In this document: positions 63,568 to 64,000 of the stretch, piece after piece | Numbering within the stretch: position 1 is the first letter of the stretch | Layout: each line of letters opens with the position of its first letter | Source of the DNA: Leisingera daeponensis | Lineage (GTDB): Bacteria; Pseudomonadota; Alphaproteobacteria; Rhodobacterales; Rhodobacteraceae | Direction: 5' to 3' | Length of the DNA stretch: 64,000 nucleotides | Assembly (NCBI RefSeq): GCF_019801465.1 | Contig: NZ_JAHVJA010000007.1 | Location: 124,001 to 188,000 of the forward strand | The notes under the pieces: generated by a model | What the model was told of the DNA's origin: nothing | Database searches by the model: none | Seen by the model: the letters and a program-made list of their open reading frames with translations, nothing else | Translations under genes and position numbers: made by a program

Positions 63568-64000
63568 ATGGATGCTGGCCAGCAGGCAGCAGCGGCGGTA
63601 TCAGAAGGCAGAGCAGAACCGGGGGCACCGATGTTTTTTGAATTCCGCGGCCGCCGCATTACGGTGAACATGCCGTCACGCGCGTTGCTGGAGGAAGAGG
63701 TCCGCGCGCGCCTGAAGGCTGGGCATGGTTTCGCATTGGCAACGGTGAACCTGGATCATCTCGTCAAAATGACGAAGTCAGCCGCGTTCCTTTCAGCCTA
63801 TCAGGCGCAGGACCTGGTGGTGGCAGATGGCCGTCCGATTGTCTGGCTGTCTCGCCTTGCCCGCCGCCCGGTGGAGCTGATGCCGGGGTCCGATATGGTG
63901 CTGCCGCTGTGCCGACTGGCTGCCGAGGCCGGGGTGCCGGTGGTGCTGGCAGGCAGCACCGAGGAGGCCCTGCAGGACGCCGAAGCCGCGCTGGCGGCAG
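63568..64000 (+). CDS. WecG/TagA/CpsF family glycosyltransferase, N-terminal part (runs off the right edge)
   Basis: The frame is open to the window edge, so the gene is partial. The family signature reads ATVNLDHLVKMTKSAAFLSAY, then VADGRPIVWLSRLARRP and LMPGSDMVLPLCRLAAE, with VVLAGSTEEALQDAE following. GT26 enzymes of this kind add N-acetylmannosaminuronic acid or a related sugar to the lipid-linked precursor. Two in-frame starts are possible: ATG 63568 and ATG 63631; the conserved part (FFEFRGRRITVN) begins at the second, which has GGGGGC nearby. It is divergent from the ligase-like gene. Confidence 0.9.
   Translation, partial: MDAGQQAAAAVSEGRAEPGAPMFFEFRGRRITVNMPSRALLEEEVRARLKAGHGFALATVNLDHLVKMTKSAAFLSAYQAQDLVVADGRPIVWLSRLARRPVELMPGSDMVLPLCRLAAEAGVPVVLAGSTEEALQDAEAALAA

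Overview
The window is GC-rich, densely coded DNA from an alphaproteobacterium, most likely a Rhodobacteraceae (roseobacter-clade) member. This is inferred from the gene families: ExoF/ExoY-type exopolysaccharide genes, a GlpSTPQUV-type glycerol ABC transporter with the small GlpU (DUF2160) subunit, NnrS beside an NnrR/DNR-like regulator, and BlaI/M56. No rRNA, tRNA, CRISPR array, insertion sequence or phage gene was found.

Layout. (1) 1-6.8 kb, redox and NO-related: the N-terminal part of an animal-type heme peroxidase running off the left edge, a hybrid histidine kinase behind a MauG-like diheme peroxidase, nnrS divergent from a Crp/Fnr regulator, and a secreted EF-hand protein. (2) 7.1-26.7 kb, first polysaccharide locus: ExoF-like exporter, GT4, secreted lyase-like protein, DegT aminotransferase, MurJ-like flippase, then a tightly packed plus-strand run of sugar transferase with a PilZ-like tail, PCP/Wzz, polysaccharide deacetylase, O-antigen ligase/polymerase, GT4, GT2, two GNAT-fold proteins, sulfotransferase and a further GNAT-fold protein. 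(3) 26.8-28.4 kb: blaI/M56 peptidase pair. (4) 28.6-34.6 kb: six-gene glycerol ABC importer, transcribed leftward. (5) 34.9-37.8 kb: RNA methyltransferase, TIGR03084-like protein and DgoK-like kinase. (6) 38.5-64 kb, second polysaccharide locus: ExoY, a CpsD/ExoP-C-like P-loop protein without its Walker A lysine, PCP/ExoP-N, Wzx and GT4, then a large leftward operon and, at the right edge, a WecG/TagA-type glycosyltransferase.

The most unusual part is 44.7-61.7 kb. A single-module type I PKS (KS-AT-KR-DH-ACP-TE), a GT2, an NRPS (formyltransferase-like, truncated condensation, A domain split by a luciferase-like monooxygenase, PCP), an Sfp-type PPTase, an SGNH-like protein, an SGNH plus glycosidase-like two-domain protein and another GT2 are joined by six consecutive 4-base ATGA/GTGA overlaps. 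This suggests that an acyl/aminoacyl product is made in stoichiometric coupling with glycosyltransferases and glycan-active enzymes, that is, a lipid- or peptide-modified polysaccharide or a glycosylated small molecule. The product cannot be read from the sequence.

Working model: the window carries two adjacent export-type polysaccharide systems, each with its own priming transferase, chain-length protein, flippase and ligase/polymerase-like protein. The first is decorated by GNAT-fold acyl/aminoacyl transferases, a deacetylase and a sulfotransferase; the second is coupled to PKS/NRPS chemistry. Function calls rest on motif and family recognition by eye, and no database search was run.
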